From positions 216,485 to 280,484 of the forward strand of contig JACKPV010000029.1 in the NCBI GenBank assembly GCA_024233305.1: DNA of 64,000 nt. Direction: 5' to 3'. Below, one piece after another: positions 61,085 to 64,000 of the stretch. The position numbers were made by a program, and so were the translations under genes. A model generated the notes under the pieces. That model was not told the origin of the DNA. It searched no databases and was given only the letters and a program-made list of their open reading frames with translations. This DNA comes from Verrucomicrobiales bacterium (lineage in GTDB: Bacteria; Verrucomicrobiota; Verrucomicrobiia; Limisphaerales; J093). Position 1 is the first letter of the stretch; every line of letters begins with the position of its first letter.

Positions 61085-61590
61085 ACCCTGGCACGTTGTG
61101 CGCTGTACAGCGCTTTTTTCTAGCGTGCGTGGTCCGACTCTTGTCACTCACGGCAAGCCTGAAGCTTTTGAGCGTCCTAGGGGAAGAGCGCTTCATGAGT
61201 TCACCAGATCCGCTCTTTAGTATGCTGACATTGCGCCAGTCCACGTTCGCCGCGATACTCCTGGAGAGCGCCGTTCTTTTCTCCCTATTCCGAATCCACG
61301 ATCTCGGCACGAGACTCTGGTGCATTCTCTGGTTGGCGGGAGTATTCGGAGCCTACCGCGTTGCGACGCATGTGGTCGGCTTCCGCGGCTCGTGCAGGTG
61401 TTTGGGTAGCCTGCCCACCCTGTTCACCGCCAACCAGGCCTGGGCGGATTGGTTCAGCCTCGCGGCCCTCGGCCTGATGGGCGCCGGAAGCACCATCCTC
61501 CTGTGGAAAAACACGCTTCATCCCAACGCACGCGGGACACAAGGCTCCTCTAATGCATCCACGGCAGCAAATTGCGGGAAGGAAATCTGA
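61081..61590 (+). CDS. MauE/DoxX-like redox-associated membrane protein, cassette 2
   Basis: A 169-residue protein with four membrane helices and the motif SCRCLGSL between helices 3 and 4, equivalent to GCPCLGG in the gene at 58286. LSLTASLKLLSVLGE in helix 1 is typical of MauE/DoxX relatives. A polar tail follows the last helix (GSTILLWKNTLHP...). I infer a role in disulfide exchange on exported cassette proteins. It is coupled to the gene before it by ATGA. Confidence 0.7.
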   Translation: MNPGTLCAVQRFFLACVVRLLSLTASLKLLSVLGEERFMSSPDPLFSMLTLRQSTFAAILLESAVLFSLFRIHDLGTRLWCILWLAGVFGAYRVATHVVGFRGSCRCLGSLPTLFTANQAWADWFSLAALGLMGAGSTILLWKNTLHPNARGTQGSSNASTAANCGKEI

Positions 61591-61771
61591 CGATTCGGCG
61601 GCCGGCACGACGAAGGACCGGAGTAAGTTGACGTTCTCGTCTCTGCCACGGTTTTGCCGCGGTCCAAACGGCGGTCCGGGCTTTCTCGGAATTCCCGCCC
61701 TCCGTGGGCCCCACCAAGTCTCGTGCTGCTCGATCCCGCCCGACAGCCTGTTCGACCGGATCGGCGAGCGA

Positions 61772-63028
61772 GTGACAAGCACCGCGCGGTTGGCATTTCG
61801 CGCTCTCGCATTGCTGCTCGCGCTGCCAAGCCCACTCTGTGCAGCAGCCAACCACGGTTCCGCGCCGGGATTTGAAGCGCACGGCACCTTGCTCTGGAAA
61901 GCGCCTGACGAACAGACCCCGAAGGTGACATCCTGGCGGTTTATGGCTCGCGTGGCTTTACCCGACTGGCAACTCAGAATCGAACCCACCGACCCCTTGC
62001 AGGCACAAACGTTCATCGATCTCTCACGAGAGCTCTTGTGTGACGGAGAGGATATTTACGCGCTGAACACGCGCAATCCCGAATATGAAAATGACCGGCA
62101 AACCGCCCTCCTACTCGCACGATTCCGGGAAATCGAACGACGACTACTTCAGGAAAGGCCAAACGACCCGGAACTCGCCAATGTGCGCCGACAGATCTCA
62201 ATGCTAGATCGATCCCTAACCTACAGGCCGCCCGCCGATCTCCCGCGAGCGGCTGCCACAGGAATCGTCCGCGCCGGCGTCATGCCGCCTATGGGCACAG
62301 ATCACGCTCTCGGCCTGCTCTGGTTCGCCTTCTGCGGCAGCAAGGCATGGACCGCGCTGCCGTCAGGTACGATGCCAGCCCCACCCCCGGTCTTCGGCAT
62401 GAGCGAGACAGCCTCACCAACCGATGCATGTTACGTCGATGCTTGGTGGACCGTAGTTGACGACCCTTTCAGATCATTGTCCAGACTCCACATCTTTGCC
62501 AAAGCGAAGGTCTACCGGGGCCCGCTGCTGCGCCCGCTGGAACCGATTGCGCTGGAACCGATGAGTATAGCCCCGGGGGGCTTGCAGACCCACGACTATC
62601 GCGTCGAGTTGTTCACCCATTCCCACGGTTGGCAGATCCCCGCCCGCTTCGTTTGGGAGCGAGGGAACATCGGCTCCGACCGCTATGTCGGCGAAGTTAC
62701 CAACACGCTAGTCCTGCCGTCAGACTGGACATGCAGGCCCTGGCTTTCGGCCCTGACGTCTGTAACGGATTACCGTTTCTGGAAGAGCCTGGGAAGACAC
62801 GTGGGATTCGTGGCAGAGCCAGGACCTTGGCCGGGACGCGAAGAAGTGAGCCAGACCGCAGGTTTCAAGCGCGTTGAGTCGAGTGCGAAGAACGCGAGAA
62901 CTGCACAGGGTTCTCCGATCATCACCTGGCTCATGCGTTCGCTCGTGGCGATCGCGCTGCTGATGGGGCCTGTCGCCGCACTGCGACGCCGACGGCGGCA
63001 CGGCGCCAGTTTGCAGACCGGTTCCTAG
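61772..63028 (+). CDS. Membrane-anchored secreted-family protein, copy 3
   Basis: 418 residues from a GTG at 61772, chosen because the signal peptide (LAFRALALLLALPSPLCAAA) follows directly; the frame is open back to an ATG at 61553. The body contains RIEPTDPLQAQTFIDLSREL, GIVRAGVMPP, LLWFAFCGSKAW, YRVELFTHSHGWQIPAR and SVTDYRF, shared with copies 1 and 2. The C-terminal helix (SLVAIALLMGPVAAL) ends in RRRRR. Base composition is less GC-rich than in the core genome. Copy 3 follows the MauE-like gene by 181 bases and precedes another cysteine-rich peptide. Confidence 0.75.
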   Translation: MTSTARLAFRALALLLALPSPLCAAANHGSAPGFEAHGTLLWKAPDEQTPKVTSWRFMARVALPDWQLRIEPTDPLQAQTFIDLSRELLCDGEDIYALNTRNPEYENDRQTALLLARFREIERRLLQERPNDPELANVRRQISMLDRSLTYRPPADLPRAAATGIVRAGVMPPMGTDHALGLLWFAFCGSKAWTALPSGTMPAPPPVFGMSETASPTDACYVDAWWTVVDDPFRSLSRLHIFAKAKVYRGPLLRPLEPIALEPMSIAPGGLQTHDYRVELFTHSHGWQIPARFVWERGNIGSDRYVGEVTNTLVLPSDWTCRPWLSALTSVTDYRFWKSLGRHVGFVAEPGPWPGREEVSQTAGFKRVESSAKNARTAQGSPIITWLMRSLVAIALLMGPVAALRRRRRHGASLQTGS

Positions 63029-63091
63029 ATGGACAGGATATTTTGGCCTCCCACGACCAGAGAGGCCGAAGAGAACAAAAAGACCAGCAAT

Positions 63092-63496
63092 ATGAACTAC
63101 AAAACAACAACTAGCACCATTCGCTCCGGTCACCGTAGCGTCTTGAAGACCGTTGTCGGTGGTTGGAGTATCGTACTAGCCGGCGTCTTAGCAGCCTCGA
63201 ACTGTGTCCAACTCGACTCGACAGCGGAGGATGAGAGCTGCTATTTTGCGTTGTGCGCCTCCGCCTACCGTGTCACTTACTCACCAGCCGAGTGGTATTG
63301 CTCGAGTGCGTCGTCGGATCGTGAATGCTTCGAATCGGAGAATCCGACCACCATACACCTTGAGTTCTTTGAGGCAAGCAACCCGCAGGCTCATTGCAGC
63401 GCCAGCAAGCCCTACTGCAACTGGAACATAGAGGCAGACTCCGAACTGGACGTCTATTACTGGCAGTGCTATCAAGACGACACCATGTGCTATTGA
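63092..63496 (+). CDS. Small secreted cysteine-rich protein, cassette 2/3
   Basis: 134 residues. A signal peptide (VVGGWSIVLAGVLAAS) is followed by an acidic mature part with nine cysteines (DESCYFALC, EWYCSS, RECFE, AHCSASKPYC, YWQCYQDDTMC) and a high aromatic content. It is unlike the 56641 peptide in sequence but similar in design. The start at 63092 is chosen for the signal peptide. It follows copy 3 of the anchored family, so the order is reversed compared with cassette 1. No known family. Confidence 0.65.
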   Translation: MNYKTTTSTIRSGHRSVLKTVVGGWSIVLAGVLAASNCVQLDSTAEDESCYFALCASAYRVTYSPAEWYCSSASSDRECFESENPTTIHLEFFEASNPQAHCSASKPYCNWNIEADSELDVYYWQCYQDDTMCY

Positions 63497-63802
63497 CCCG
63501 GGCATTTCAAGAGATGACGTTTCGATAGATACACATAGGGGGTTTTATGCCTCGCGGCGACGAGCCCAGCCGCAAATCGCCACGGCCTAGAAGAAGCACG
63601 GCTTGTGTGCACGCATACAGCACCTTGCCGGAAGGCGCCTCGATGTGCCGTGTTCGTTAAGCGCAGGCAGACCATAGAAAGGACGCTGGAGAGTTATCGA
63701 GGAGCGCTGTGCGTTGCCATTCTCGCACTTGCGTGCGAAGGCGCCTTCGGGGATGCTGTGGGGGGCTTCGCACGGCACTTCTCTACCTGATGCCCTGCGG
63801 GA
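63497..63802. other. Intergenic region, nothing recognised
   Basis: About 300 bases, AT-richer than average at the left (TTTCGATAGATACACATAGGGGG), which could hold a promoter. No conserved cassette block, hairpin terminator or repeat is visible. Confidence 0.4.
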
Positions 63803-64000
63803 ATGAGAGATCAAGCTGCCTTCCGCTCAAACGACCTCGGAAGAGGCGTTTTGTTGTCCGTGCTGCTTACCGCCAAGGTGACCGCCCTGGCAGGGCTATC
63901 ACTCGCCCTCCTGGTTTGCAGCGTCTTCTCTAGCGCGCAATTCCGGTCGGTCGACGTCCGTTGGCCACGCCGCGGAGGTCCAGTCTTTGGCAGTCATTTT
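63803..64000 (+). CDS. Membrane or exported protein, cut by window edge
   Basis: 66 residues are visible, starting MRDQAAFRSNDLGRG. A hydrophobic segment (VLLSVLLTAKVTALAGLSLA...) at about 16-44 is followed by a basic stretch (RWPRRGGPVFGSHF). It is probably the next member of the cassette array. Too little is present to name a family. Confidence 0.5.
   Translation, partial: MRDQAAFRSNDLGRGVLLSVLLTAKVTALAGLSLALLVCSVFSSAQFRSVDVRWPRRGGPVFGSHF

Overview
This is a GC-rich bacterial chromosome segment with no rRNA, tRNA, CRISPR array or complete insertion sequence that I can recognise. The gene content points to the Verrucomicrobiota, probably a Pedosphaera/Limisphaera-like member. The signs are two PEP-CTERM proteins, two DUF1080 glycoside-hydrolase-like proteins, a prepilin-type pseudopilin with AFTLIELL, a sulfatase, LamG/PA14 surface proteins, carboxynorspermidine decarboxylase, and many short dispersed repeats at gene ends. 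The taxonomic call is inference.

Layout. 0-3.8 kb: 3' end of gyrB, then gyrA. 3.8-10.2 kb: a repeat-rich stretch with a MarR regulator and a wrecked vapC toxin gene, then YaeQ and an L,D-transpeptidase, then a rhodanese/YkgJ/radical-SAM operon. 10.3-11.5 kb: an aromatic-pathway DAHP synthase behind what looks like a classical leader-peptide attenuator. 12-15.3 kb: two tandem secreted paralogues. 16-30 kb: maf, DUF1080, etfBA, a two-domain esterase, a pseudopilin, nspC, a TraB-like protein, a four-gene Mla-type lipid transport operon and a PEP-CTERM protein. 30.7-38 kb: a sulfatase with a small zinc-ribbon partner, a 1,189-residue LamG/PA14 protein and a second DUF1080 protein. 38-45.3 kb: alpha-glucan phosphorylase, rlmN, a Xer recombinase, a 152-bp tandem repeat, an AlkD-like repair protein and a serine beta-lactamase-like hydrolase. 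45.3-49.9 kb: a five-gene, translationally coupled operon (HEAT protein, two membrane proteins, PadR, HAAS-VIT-VWA-PEP-CTERM). 50-55 kb: GH84 hexosaminidase, MATE pump, a PfkB kinase and an enolase-superfamily enzyme.

55.4-64 kb is the accessory region I find most interesting. It holds repeated cassettes in which members of one membrane-anchored secreted protein family (three copies) sit with MauE/DoxX-like redox membrane proteins (two copies, CxCLG motif), small secreted cysteine-rich peptides and a tiny LuxR-type regulator (one intact, one decayed). Two cassettes start with the same conserved block around the first start codon, and a 14-G tract lies upstream of the intact luxR. I infer a system for oxidative folding and display of cysteine-rich secreted peptides. 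I know of no described system with this composition.

Two families of about 195-bp elements with shared inverted ends (GCCGTA...TACGGC) run through the window. They appear to duplicate a 3-bp TNA target inside CTNAG, and three genes end exactly on such a TGA. One copy splits vapC so precisely that removing it restores the reading frame.
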